Below, piece after piece: positions 7,886 to 15,596 of a stretch of DNA of 20,987 nt. The position numbers and the translations under genes were made by a program. Source of the DNA: Gammaproteobacteria bacterium (GTDB taxonomy: Bacteria; Pseudomonadota; Gammaproteobacteria; Steroidobacterales; Steroidobacteraceae); the NCBI GenBank assembly GCA_003162555.1, contig PMNQ01000046.1, positions 1-20,987 of the forward strand, read 5' to 3'. A model generated the notes under the pieces. It did not search any database and was not told where the DNA came from. It was given only the letters and a program-made list of their open reading frames with translations. Numbering within the stretch: the stretch's first letter is position 1; every line of letters begins with the position of its first letter.

Positions 7886-8605
7886 ATGAATTCGGATGCC
7901 CCGTTATTCAATGTATCACCATCGGTCCGTGTGGTGTCGGTGGGCCCCAATAACGTCTGCGTGGTCATCGACAACGCATTGGCCGACCCGGACGCCATGG
8001 TCGAATGGGCGGCCGGACAGGCCTATGTGAAGCCCACTTATCCGTATCCGGGAATCGTGTTCGACGCACCCGAGGCGCTAGCGCAACAGGTTAGCAACTG
8101 TTTCGCGCAGCATGCGCGCGGCAGGCTCGGCGCACGGCGAACCGAGGGTGTGGGGATGCGCTTCTCGCTCATCACCGTACCGCCGCAGGAGTTGGCGCCG
8201 GTGCAGTGGCAATGCCATCGCGATCGCCTGCAGGTAAACGCCCCTCACCTGCTGTTCGCAGCTTCGGTGTTGTACCTGTTCAAGAACCCGGCGCTCGGCG
8301 GCACCAGCTTCTACATGCCGAAGCTTCCGCCCGCGGAGACTTCCCGCATGGTCGGAGACAGCGACCGGCTCAGTGCCGCCGAGTTTGGTGCGCGCTACGG
8401 GCTCAGCGCCGGGTACATGGGGGGCAGCAACGCCTATTTTGAAAGGGTGGCCACTGTCGGCGCCGTTTGGAACCGCATGATCTGCTACGACGGCGGGCAG
8501 TTCCACTCTGCCGACCTCAACACAGCAGCGGCGCTGGATCCCAACCCACGCTCCGGCAGACTCACGCTGAACGGCTTCTTTACCTGCCGTCGCAACGCGG
8601 CGTAG
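7886..8605 (+). CDS. DUF6445 family protein, predicted Fe(II)/2-oxoglutarate oxygenase-like
   Basis: 239 residues, soluble. I recognise it as a DUF6445-type protein from its sequence and its company (cupin, halogenase, TonB-dependent receptor). The sequence also carries a prolyl-4-hydroxylase-like pattern: QCHRDR with HxD at 111-113, then LYLFKNPALGGTSFY (129-143), which resembles the YLN...GGxTxF strand of that fold. A distal His207 lies in GGQFHSAD, and Arg225 lies in GRLTLNGFF, where these enzymes bind 2-oxoglutarate. This functional reading is my inference, not an established annotation. It sits 10 bases before the halogenase gene, so the two are very likely co-transcribed. The substrate is unknown. 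No strong ribosome-binding site is seen before the ATG. Confidence 0.75.
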   Translation: MNSDAPLFNVSPSVRVVSVGPNNVCVVIDNALADPDAMVEWAAGQAYVKPTYPYPGIVFDAPEALAQQVSNCFAQHARGRLGARRTEGVGMRFSLITVPPQELAPVQWQCHRDRLQVNAPHLLFAASVLYLFKNPALGGTSFYMPKLPPAETSRMVGDSDRLSAAEFGARYGLSAGYMGGSNAYFERVATVGAVWNRMICYDGGQFHSADLNTAAALDPNPRSGRLTLNGFFTCRRNAA

Positions 8606-8615
8606 CCTGTTTAAC

Positions 8616-10157
8616 ATGTCACCCACGCAACGGGCTCCGGTCACTTCGGTTGTCATTCTCGGCGGTGGTACCGCCGGGTGGATGACGGCTGCCTCACTGC
8701 TGCATCGGCTGGGCAAACTGGGTGTTACGGTCACGCTGGTCGAGTCCTCGCAGATCGGCACGATCGGTGTCGGCGAGGCCACGGTGCCCGCAATCAAGCG
8801 CTATTTCGAGTCGCTTGCACTCGACCCCTTCGAAGTCATGCGCGCCACCAACGGCACCATCAAGCTCGGCATCGAGTTCGAAGGCTGGCGGCACGAGGGC
8901 CACAGTTTCATTCATCCCTTCGGGCGCTATGGCATACAGGCTGGCCCGATTGCATTTCGCGACATCTGGAATCGCCTGCGCGCAGCGGGCGAGACCGCGG
9001 AGCTGGATGATTTTTCGCTCGGTGCGCAACTGGCCCGCGCCGGCCGTGTGTTTCAGCCGCCACGCGAGCCGCGTGGTGATTTCGAAGCCTTCGACTGGGC
9101 GGTGCATTTCGACGCCGGCCGGTTTGCGCAGTACCTGCGGCAGTTCAGCGAGGCGCGCGGCGTCAGGCGCATCGATGCGCGATTGCAGGAAGTGCGCCTG
9201 CACCCGGACACCGGCTACATCGAGCAGCTGCTGCTCGACAATGGCGAAGCCGTCAGCGGCGAGTTGTACATCGACTGCTCGGGATTCCATCGCCTGCTGA
9301 TCGAGGGCGCGCTGCACGCGGGCTTCGAGGACTGGCGTCACTGGCTGATGTGCGACCGCGCCATCGCGATGCCCTGTGCGGCGGCCGACCCTCTCGCGCT
9401 CGCGCCGTACACGCGCTCGCGCGCGATGCGCGCCGGCTGGACCTGGCGCATTCCACTGCAGAATCGCATCGGCAACGGCTACGTGTACAGCTCGGATCAC
9501 ATTTCCGACGACGCAGCGCTCCGCGCGCTGCAGGGCGAACTGGAAGGCGAGCCGCTGGCGGCTCCGAACCCGGTGCGCTTTCGCGCGGGCCACACGCGAA
9601 AATTCTGGTCGAGGAACTGCGTCGCCATCGGCCTGTCGGGCGGATTCCTCGAGCCGCTGGAATCCACCAGCATCTCGCTGATCCAGATGGGCATCGACAA
9701 GCTGGTGCATTTCTGGCCGGACACCCAGCTGGCACCCGCACTCGCGACGGAATACAACCGCCTTTCAATCCAGGAATTCGAGCGGATTCGCGATTTCATC
9801 ATCCTGCATTACTCCGCCAACAACCGCGCCGATGGCGAGCTGTGGCGCTACTGCCGCGAGATGAAACTACCCGATTCGCTGACGCACAAGCTGGAGTTGT
9901 ACCGGGCGCGCGGACTCATCGTGCAGTACGAATCCGAGGCCTTCTTCGAGCCGAGCTGGGTGTGCATGTACGCCAACTTCGGCATCGAGGCGCAGTCCTG
10001 GGATCCGCTCACGAACCTGCTGCCGATCGAGGAGCTAAAGGAAGTGACGCGTCGCCTGCGCACCGACATCGCCGCGATCGCGAAAGAGGGATCGCCACAC
10101 CTGGAATTCCTGCGGCTCGCGGGCGCGCTTACGGCGCCTGGCAATGACGGGCGATGA
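8616..10157 (+). CDS. Flavin-dependent (tryptophan-type) halogenase 1
   Basis: 513 residues, the usual size for this family. These enzymes use reduced FAD, O2 and halide to make hypohalous acid, which a conserved lysine directs to the substrate. Visible are the FAD-binding GGGTAGW (16-22), GVGEAT (51-56), the catalytic Lys83 in TIKLGIEF, the WTWRIP form of WxWxIP (275-280) that favours halogenation over mono-oxygenation, and GFLEPLEST (343-351). It belongs to the TonB-receptor-associated group (like BrvH or the Xanthomonas halogenases, from memory) rather than to antibiotic clusters. The natural substrate is unknown and need not be tryptophan. It is the last gene of the plus-strand block, and its final 29 bases overlap the end of the second halogenase gene on the other strand. 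No flavin reductase gene is nearby. Confidence 0.93.
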   Translation: MSPTQRAPVTSVVILGGGTAGWMTAASLLHRLGKLGVTVTLVESSQIGTIGVGEATVPAIKRYFESLALDPFEVMRATNGTIKLGIEFEGWRHEGHSFIHPFGRYGIQAGPIAFRDIWNRLRAAGETAELDDFSLGAQLARAGRVFQPPREPRGDFEAFDWAVHFDAGRFAQYLRQFSEARGVRRIDARLQEVRLHPDTGYIEQLLLDNGEAVSGELYIDCSGFHRLLIEGALHAGFEDWRHWLMCDRAIAMPCAAADPLALAPYTRSRAMRAGWTWRIPLQNRIGNGYVYSSDHISDDAALRALQGELEGEPLAAPNPVRFRAGHTRKFWSRNCVAIGLSGGFLEPLESTSISLIQMGIDKLVHFWPDTQLAPALATEYNRLSIQEFERIRDFIILHYSANNRADGELWRYCREMKLPDSLTHKLELYRARGLIVQYESEAFFEPSWVCMYANFGIEAQSWDPLTNLLPIEELKEVTRRLRTDIAAIAKEGSPHLEFLRLAGALTAPGNDGR

Positions 10158-11637
10158 AATCCTCGTGACGCGGGAGCTTGCGCGCCGCGTCGGCGATCAG
10201 CTCGCGGATGCCCTTGAGGTAGTCGGCGCGATCGGTCGGTGACACCGCCTCGACGAACGGGTGTGCGGCGCGCGGCTTGATGCCCTGGCCCCACATCACC
10301 TGCAGCCAGCTCGGCAGCTGGAACAGGTCTTGCGCGGGACAGAAAATGCCGCCGGTCTCACGGAACAACTCGATCTTGTGCGTCAGCGAATCGGGCACCG
10401 ACATATTGCGGCAGTCGTCCCAGAACGCATCCCCCACGCGGTTGTTGGCGTGGTAATGCAGGATGATGAAATCGCGCACGTACTCGTATTCGGCCGCGGA
10501 CGAGCGATTGAACTCGTCGCGCCGGTGCGTGTTGTCGCCGCGATCCGGGAACAGCAGGATCAAGCGCTGGATCGTCACCTGGATCAGGTGGATCGCCGTC
10601 GACTCGAGCGGCTCGAGGAAACCGCTGGCTAGCCCTAATGCCACCACATTGCGGTTCCACAGCTGGCGGCGGCGCCCGGTCGTAAAGCGGATCGGGCGCG
10701 GCTCGGCGAGTGCTTTTGAATCCAGGTTCCCGAGCAGCAGTTCCTGCGCCCGCTCATCGCTCATGTGGGCGGATGAGTACACGTGTCCGTTGCCGGTGCG
10801 ATGCTGCAGCGGAATACGCCACTGCCAGCCGGCAGTGCGGGCACGGGCGCGCGTGTATGGCGGGCGCGCCAGGGTAGGCGCGGTCGGAAACGCCACGGCC
10901 CGATCGCACGGCAGCATGGCGCTCCAGTCGAGGTAGCCCGTGCCGAGCACCTTCTCGATGAGTGCACCGTGAAAACCGCTGCAATCAATATACAGATCGG
11001 CCTGCAGTGCGGGCCCGTCGGAAAACTGCAACTCGTCCAGGAATCCATCCGCTCGCAGCGTGGCGCCAATCACCATGCGCTCGAGCCGTACCACGCCCAG
11101 GCGCTCGGCGTACGCGCGCAGATACTTGGCCACCAGCGTTGCATCAAAGTGCAATGCATAGCGCAGCCCCGCTGCCGGGGAATCCGGATTGGTGTCGGGA
11201 AACCGGAATTTCCCGGCATCGCCCAGGGTCGCGCACACGCTGAATTCATTGAACTGGTGAGCGAGGCCCTCAGCCTGGGCCCGGTGCCAGAAATGGTGGA
11301 AGGGCCGACGATTGATCGGTGCGCCAAAGGCGCCAAATGGATGCCAGTAGGAGTGGCCGAGCTGCTTCCAGTCGCTGAATTTGATGCCAAGCTTGTAAGT
11401 GGCCTGTGTGTTTCGAACGAAATCAGCCTCGTCGATGCTCAGGAACCGCAGCGCATCCAGAATGGGCGGAATCGTCGCTTCACCGACGCCAACTGTCCCA
11501 ATTTCGGGCGACTCGATAAGCGTGATCGCAGTGCCGGTTCCCGGCAACGATCTTGCCAGAACGCTGGCCGCCATCCAGCCGGCGGTGCCGCCGCCAACGA
11601 TCGCAATGCGCCGGATGCGCCTGTCGTCTGCTGACAT
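10129..11637 (-). CDS. Flavin-dependent (tryptophan-type) halogenase 2
   Basis: 502 residues from the ATG at 11637. The frame stays open to 11682, and an in-frame GTG at 11655 with AGGA just before it is an alternative start. Motifs in order: FAD-binding GGGTAGW (15-21), GVGEAT (50-55), catalytic Lys82 in YKLGIKF, WQWRIP (271-276) and GFLEPLEST (339-347), so it should be a competent halogenase. It is clearly a paralogue of halogenase 1, but many substitutions separate them, so the duplication is old or the two were acquired separately. The gene lies 213 bases behind the TonB-dependent receptor on the same strand, with a strong hairpin in between, and is the last gene of that unit. The substrate is unknown; a co-operating flavin reductase must be encoded elsewhere. 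Confidence 0.93.
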   Translation of the reverse strand: MSADDRRIRRIAIVGGGTAGWMAASVLARSLPGTGTAITLIESPEIGTVGVGEATIPPILDALRFLSIDEADFVRNTQATYKLGIKFSDWKQLGHSYWHPFGAFGAPINRRPFHHFWHRAQAEGLAHQFNEFSVCATLGDAGKFRFPDTNPDSPAAGLRYALHFDATLVAKYLRAYAERLGVVRLERMVIGATLRADGFLDELQFSDGPALQADLYIDCSGFHGALIEKVLGTGYLDWSAMLPCDRAVAFPTAPTLARPPYTRARARTAGWQWRIPLQHRTGNGHVYSSAHMSDERAQELLLGNLDSKALAEPRPIRFTTGRRRQLWNRNVVALGLASGFLEPLESTAIHLIQVTIQRLILLFPDRGDNTHRRDEFNRSSAAEYEYVRDFIILHYHANNRVGDAFWDDCRNMSVPDSLTHKIELFRETGGIFCPAQDLFQLPSWLQVMWGQGIKPRAAHPFVEAVSPTDRADYLKGIRELIADAARKLPRHEDFIARHCQAP

Positions 11638-11675
11638 TCCTGGTCGGGTATCCACAATTCCTGCGCAGTGCCTGT

Positions 11676-11700
11676 TGACCAACGCGGGGCGAATTGGTCA
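11676..11700. repeat. 7-bp inverted repeat 38 bases upstream of halogenase 2
   Basis: TGACCAA and TTGGTCA form a perfect 7-bp inverted repeat around an 11-base GC-rich spacer. It lies just before the halogenase 2 start, where an operator or a leader hairpin could act. The role is not proven. Confidence 0.4.
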
Positions 11701-11724
11701 GCGGCGGGTTTTGGTAGCGTCAGT

Positions 11725-11744
11725 GCTGAGGAGCCATGCTCAGC
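11725..11744. repeat. 6-bp inverted repeat in the receptor-halogenase gap
   Basis: GCTGAG and CTCAGC pair over an 8-base loop. No T-run follows on either strand. Alone it would be unremarkable; it is listed because it is one of three inverted repeats in a 213-base gap. Confidence 0.3.
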
Positions 11745-11758
11745 GCAATGATACCAGA

Positions 11759-11790
11759 GAGGGTGGCGCACAAATGAGTGCGCCACCCTC
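11759..11790 (-). repeat. Perfect 13-bp inverted repeat, likely mRNA hairpin between receptor and halogenase 2
   Basis: GAGGGTGGCGCAC pairs perfectly with GTGCGCCACCCTC over a 6-base loop, about 60 bases after the receptor stop codon. Such a stem is very stable in RNA. On the minus strand the following bases (TCTGGTATCATT) contain no run of T, so it is not a textbook intrinsic terminator. It may protect the receptor mRNA 3' end or attenuate read-through into halogenase 2. Confidence 0.7.
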
Positions 11791-11850
11791 CAGTTATCAG
11801 TCATCTCTCCTCGCGCGGGCGCAACATCCCGTGCGGGGCCCGCCAGTTGC

Positions 11851-14800
11851 TTACAGCTTGGCCTTCACGCCGAAGAACAACCGGCGACCCGTATCGTCGT
11901 AAGTGAATGGCTCGTTCGGCCATTGCAGGTACGTGTGCTGCTTGGAATTGGACAGATTGACCGCTGAGAGCACCAGACCCAGGTGCGGGCTGAAGTCGTA
12001 CCCCAGCTGACCATCGAGCTGCCCGTAAGCGGCAGAGTAGACGGTGTAGGTGTGGAATGAACCGGTGATGTCCTGGAACGAGAACGAGGATCCCACGCTC
12101 GAGGAGTTCACCGCTTTGTCGCGCCAGGCGTACGCCAGCCTGCCGGAGAAGCCCGCCCGTTCAAAGTAGCCAATAACGTTGAACGCGGTCTTCGGTACGC
12201 CCGGGATCGCCACGTTCTTGTCGATGGCATTGTTCTGCGACGATTCCGAATTCGACTTGGTCACATTGGCCTGGAAGCCGAAACCGTTGCCGAATGCGTA
12301 CTGCGCGGTCAGCTCGACGCCGTAGATCTTGCCGGTGCCACCGTTGGTCAACGAGGCAATGTTGCCCACCGTGCAACCACCGATCGTACCGTCCGCGATG
12401 CACGCCTGGCTGTTCGAGGTGGTGACGAAATTGTCCACCGCCTTGTAGAAGTACCCGGCGCTGAACAGGCCGCCCGCACCAGCGTAATATTCCCAATTGA
12501 TGTTGAACTGCGAGGCACGGAACGGATCGAGTTTGGCGTTGCCACCGTTTCCGCCGTCGAAGGTGAAGCAGGTGCCGCCGCCCGGGCACTGCGAGACATC
12601 GGCGCGGGTGTAGCCGTACTGCAGACCACGACCGATGTCGTTCAGGTTCTGCGGGGACTGCACGCGGGCCGCGGCAAAGCGCAGCTTCTGGTTATCGGCC
12701 ACATTCAACGTGAAGTTGAAGGATGGCAGGACGTCCGTGTAGCTGCGGGTGCTCGAGAACGCCACATCGTTTGCGTTCACGCCATTCCAGGATGCGGTGC
12801 CGACGTAGGTGGACCCACTCGGATTGGTCTGACCGCCGTCCACTTCCAGGCTCGTGTGCAGGATGCGCACGCCATAGTTGGCGTGGAACACATCGTTGCC
12901 CGAATCGCCCATGACGAACACCGCCGTGGTCTTCTCCTTGACCTGGTAGGAGTTGAGCGCGTCCTTGAAGAAGGCCTCGGTGTTGTTCGCGACACCCGCC
13001 TGAGTCCACAGTGTGTTCAGGTAGGTGGAAGGATTGGTCATGCCACCCGTAACCGGATTCTTGACCGCAATCGGACCGTTGGCGAAATTGTTGTAGATCA
13101 GGTTCAGTGACGCGCCGGTCGCGTTTGTCCCTGGAGTCAGGTACGGGATGTCGGCATAACCCGGGTCGCTGTAGTAGATCCAGGTGCCGGACGCCGCGCC
13201 CAGGCAGCAGTTGCCGCCTGGATCGCCTGCGCCCGGCAGGGTGCCGCCCGGTGCGGCCGTGCCGGTGCCGACGCCGGCGCCATTGATCAGGTATCGGCCG
13301 TGGACGTAGTTCACTTCACGATCCGAATAGCGCGCACCGGCGGTCCAGTCGATCAATTCGCCGAGCTTGCCACTCAGGTCGAATTTCACGGCGAGATTCT
13401 TCTCGTCGATCTTGTTGGCCCAGGCCCAGTTGGACTTGAACACCGTGTAGTCCGGGTTGGTGAGCAAATTGGTGTAGCCGAAATTGTCCGAGTAGGTTCC
13501 CGTCGGCAAACCAGAAGTGCCACCGTTGTTCCAGTTCCAGGAGTAGCCGTGATTACCATTCGTGCAGTTGGCGCCGCCGTTATCGCAACCCGGCGCCGTC
13601 GGATTGGCGAACGGGTGGGCTTCAACCCCGCCTACCAGGGTACGAGCTGAATAAAGCCCGTGCTCGACATCCGCCGCAGCATCTTCCTGGTCGCCGGTGG
13701 CTTTTGCGTACGCCACTGCGAAGTTGCCGGTGATCGATCCGCCGGTGAATGCGGTCTTGAACTGATAATTATTGGCCTGGGACGTATTGCCTTCCCATAT
13801 GGTGTTGGTCTCGGCGCCATTGGCCATCATCGTGGCCGACTCGAGCACGCCGTTGGGATCGATTGAGTACGGTTGAGTGGGGTCTATGCCCGGGAATGAA
13901 GCCGGCGCGCCGACATGATTGTTCTGGCCGCTACCGCCGGAGAACCAAAGCTTGTTCGAGTAGCTGATGTTGGTCTCTTCCTCCTTGGAATAGAACCAGG
14001 TGAACGAACTCTTGACGTTCTCGTTCCAGTTCCACTCGGCGCCAAGCGAGGCGCCCTTGGTCTTGGTCTCATTGAGGATGTCGCTGAAGTAAGCCAGCTG
14101 CGGGTCAATGTAGGTCTGACCCGGAGCGGCGGGCGTGGCCCCAGGCGTCAGCGTCGTATTGGTGCTCGCGATCGGGCTGCCGACGTAGCTGCCGTCAGTA
14201 GCGGTATTGGTGAACAGCCACTGACTGCGGTTCTGGTCCTGGAATTCCTTGGTGTGGGTCTTTTCATCGTCATACGACACGCTGGCCGTGACGGCGAAGT
14301 CTTCGCTGAACTTGAAGCCGCCGACCAACGTGACCACGGGCGTAGCGCCGCCATCAGCGTCCTTCGACTTGGAGCCGCGCGCATTGCCCGCGAGGTTCAG
14401 GCCCATGTTCTGCGACAGCGGGGAACGGGTCTTGAGATCAACCTGGCCGCCGAGCCCGCCTTCCCGATCAGACGCCCGGGGCGTCTTGATGACATCGACG
14501 CCACCCAGCTGCTCGCTGGGGATGCCTTCGAGGGAGGCGTACTGAATGTTGCCGCCGCCGCCGGAGCCTTCGCCGGAGGAGTACATCTCGCGGCCGGTAA
14601 GCAACACTTCGCCGTTCAGCGTGATCAGATTGTTGCCGAGGCCGTTGATCAGCACCTGGGTGCCTTTGCCGCCCGAGCGGTTGATCGACACGCCCGGCAG
14701 TCGCTGCAGACTCTCGGAGACGTTCTGATCCGGCATCTTGCCGATATCTTCAGGGGCGATCGACTCGATGATCTGTGTCGACTTGCGCTTGTTTTCCAGC

Positions 14801-15009
14801 GCGCTCTGCAAGGAGGCGCGGAAGCCCGTGACAATGACTTCCTCAAGCGTGCCTGACGTCGCAGAATTCTGCGCTGCAGCGGAACTCGAAGCGGTCGGTG
14901 CTTGCTGCGCGCTCGCCGTGGCGCCGTACATCATCGCTGGCAGCGACACGGCGGTCATCATCGCTGCGCGGCTGGCGCGCCGAGCGCGCTTCTCAATTCG
15001 ATGCGACAT
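11851..15009 (-). CDS. TonB-dependent outer-membrane receptor
   Basis: 1052 residues from the ATG at 15009. An open frame extends to 15198, but the ATG at 15009 is preceded by AAAGGGGTGGAAGACC, a good ribosome-binding site, and starts a normal signal peptide. These receptors pull a substrate through the outer membrane with energy from TonB/ExbBD. The signal peptide ends near TASA-QQ (about residue 34). The TonB box region LEEVIVTG is at 55-62 and the plug domain spans about 72-196 (KMPDQNVSESLQRLPGVSINR-like segment, LNGEVLLTGR). The beta barrel runs to the C-terminus. The family resembles the large Xanthomonas/Caulobacter receptors for carbohydrates. Long Gly/Asn/Thr-rich loops hold cysteines in close pairs (for example SQCPGGGTCF), possibly disulfide-bonded at the cell surface. 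A promoter lies at 15170-15198. Halogenase 2 follows on the same strand, while glycosidase genes lie on the other side. Confidence 0.93.
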   Translation of the reverse strand: MSHRIEKRARRASRAAMMTAVSLPAMMYGATASAQQAPTASSSAAAQNSATSGTLEEVIVTGFRASLQSALENKRKSTQIIESIAPEDIGKMPDQNVSESLQRLPGVSINRSGGKGTQVLINGLGNNLITLNGEVLLTGREMYSSGEGSGGGGNIQYASLEGIPSEQLGGVDVIKTPRASDREGGLGGQVDLKTRSPLSQNMGLNLAGNARGSKSKDADGGATPVVTLVGGFKFSEDFAVTASVSYDDEKTHTKEFQDQNRSQWLFTNTATDGSYVGSPIASTNTTLTPGATPAAPGQTYIDPQLAYFSDILNETKTKGASLGAEWNWNENVKSSFTWFYSKEEETNISYSNKLWFSGGSGQNNHVGAPASFPGIDPTQPYSIDPNGVLESATMMANGAETNTIWEGNTSQANNYQFKTAFTGGSITGNFAVAYAKATGDQEDAAADVEHGLYSARTLVGGVEAHPFANPTAPGCDNGGANCTNGNHGYSWNWNNGGTSGLPTGTYSDNFGYTNLLTNPDYTVFKSNWAWANKIDEKNLAVKFDLSGKLGELIDWTAGARYSDREVNYVHGRYLINGAGVGTGTAAPGGTLPGAGDPGGNCCLGAASGTWIYYSDPGYADIPYLTPGTNATGASLNLIYNNFANGPIAVKNPVTGGMTNPSTYLNTLWTQAGVANNTEAFFKDALNSYQVKEKTTAVFVMGDSGNDVFHANYGVRILHTSLEVDGGQTNPSGSTYVGTASWNGVNANDVAFSSTRSYTDVLPSFNFTLNVADNQKLRFAAARVQSPQNLNDIGRGLQYGYTRADVSQCPGGGTCFTFDGGNGGNAKLDPFRASQFNINWEYYAGAGGLFSAGYFYKAVDNFVTTSNSQACIADGTIGGCTVGNIASLTNGGTGKIYGVELTAQYAFGNGFGFQANVTKSNSESSQNNAIDKNVAIPGVPKTAFNVIGYFERAGFSGRLAYAWRDKAVNSSSVGSSFSFQDITGSFHTYTVYSAAYGQLDGQLGYDFSPHLGLVLSAVNLSNSKQHTYLQWPNEPFTYDDTGRRLFFGVKAKL

Positions 15010-15169
15010 GGTCTTCCACCCCTTTATAAGAAGAATGTTCACAACTCGGGGGGAGAGTGCCCAAAGCGAGATCGCCAGCGCCTGCCTGTGCAGCCGCTGA
15101 CACTTCGATTTTCGCGCTTCCCCCGCGACCTCATCGCCTCTGGTCTCCGCCAGGGACGATGTTGCGTGG

Positions 15170-15198
15170 AGGCTAGGCTCAATGCCCAAAGGTGTCAA
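15170..15198 (-). promoter_or_regulatory. Predicted sigma-70 promoter of the TonB-dependent receptor gene
   Basis: On the minus strand a perfect -35 box TTGACA (15198-15193) is followed after exactly 17 bases by TAGCCT (15175-15170), a weak -10. Directly upstream of the -35 is an A/T-rich run (AAGAAAACAAAAATATTTAA) that looks like an UP element. Transcription would start near 15163 and leave a leader of about 150 bases before the receptor ATG. Confidence 0.6.
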
Positions 15199-15277
15199 CC
15201 ATTAAATATTTTTGTTTTCTTTAATAAGGGAAAGACCTGTATTTAAGGCGAAACTGCATTGGTCTGAGCGTTCGCGA

Positions 15278-15291
15278 TGTTACCGCTACCT
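15278..15291. promoter_or_regulatory. Candidate LacI-family (XylR-like) operator
   Basis: TGTTACCGCTACCT differs at two of 14 positions from the XylR operator I remember for Caulobacter (TGTTAGCGCTACCA), and its complement is similarly close to the Xanthomonas xyl-box. It lies about 80 bases upstream of the receptor -35 box, in the space shared with the GH2 gene. The consensus is quoted from memory and the palindrome is imperfect, so this is a candidate only. No regulator gene is in the window. Confidence 0.35.
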
Positions 15292-15308
15292 TTCAAACGG
15301 GGTTGAAA
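15291..15308. repeat. 6-bp inverted repeat next to the candidate operator
   Basis: TTTCAA and TTGAAA pair across a 6-base spacer. It directly abuts the XylR-like site. It could be part of a regulator-binding region or chance. Confidence 0.3.
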
Positions 15309-15596
15309 AGTGTGTCTCTGAAACGCAACGACACTGATCTGATGCTTCTTTGCAGCACAATGCCCAGCGTCGGCGACGCACGGCACCTGCCTGCCTCAGC
15401 GTTCTGGCTGTTATTTATCCTTTTCGATCAATGAATAAGGCCTGAGCACAGAGTGCCACGGGATCGTTGGCAGAACCTGTGAAACGCCACTTTCGTTCCA
15501 GACTAAATCAATCAAGTTAAATTAATTTCCACGCGCACGCGCTGGAAACCCGGGACGTGGATTAGACTCGCTGCCACATTGCGGGGGAGCATTCAG

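Larger units (their letters stand above)
15010..15596. promoter_or_regulatory. 587-base divergent control region between the receptor and GH2 genes
   Basis: No convincing gene is present. The region is AT-rich in parts (15199-15245 and 15410-15435, 15500-15530) compared with the flanking genes. It holds the receptor promoter, a candidate LacI/XylR-like operator and a TTTCAA/TTGAAA inverted repeat, listed separately. I could not find a convincing promoter for the GH2 gene, although an AT-rich tract around 15500-15530 is suitably placed. A 30-codon frame near 15342-15434 lacks a ribosome-binding site. Confidence 0.7.

Noticed and set aside
8694..9710. 338-codon minus-strand open frame opposite halogenase 1
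   Set aside because: Shadow of the halogenase coding sequence, with no family features and no ribosome-binding site.
8616..11637. Secondary-metabolite cluster for a halogenated antibiotic
   Set aside because: No polyketide or peptide synthetase, tryptophan-pathway or flavin reductase gene is present; the company is a TonB receptor and glycosidases instead.
11759..11790. Calling the 13-bp hairpin a Rho-independent terminator
   Set aside because: The stem is perfect, but neither strand has the T-run that should follow it, so it is listed as an inverted repeat only.
15342..15434. 30-codon frame in the divergent control region with a hydrophobic end
   Set aside because: No ribosome-binding site, short, and ends among AT-rich control sequence; not enough to call a gene.
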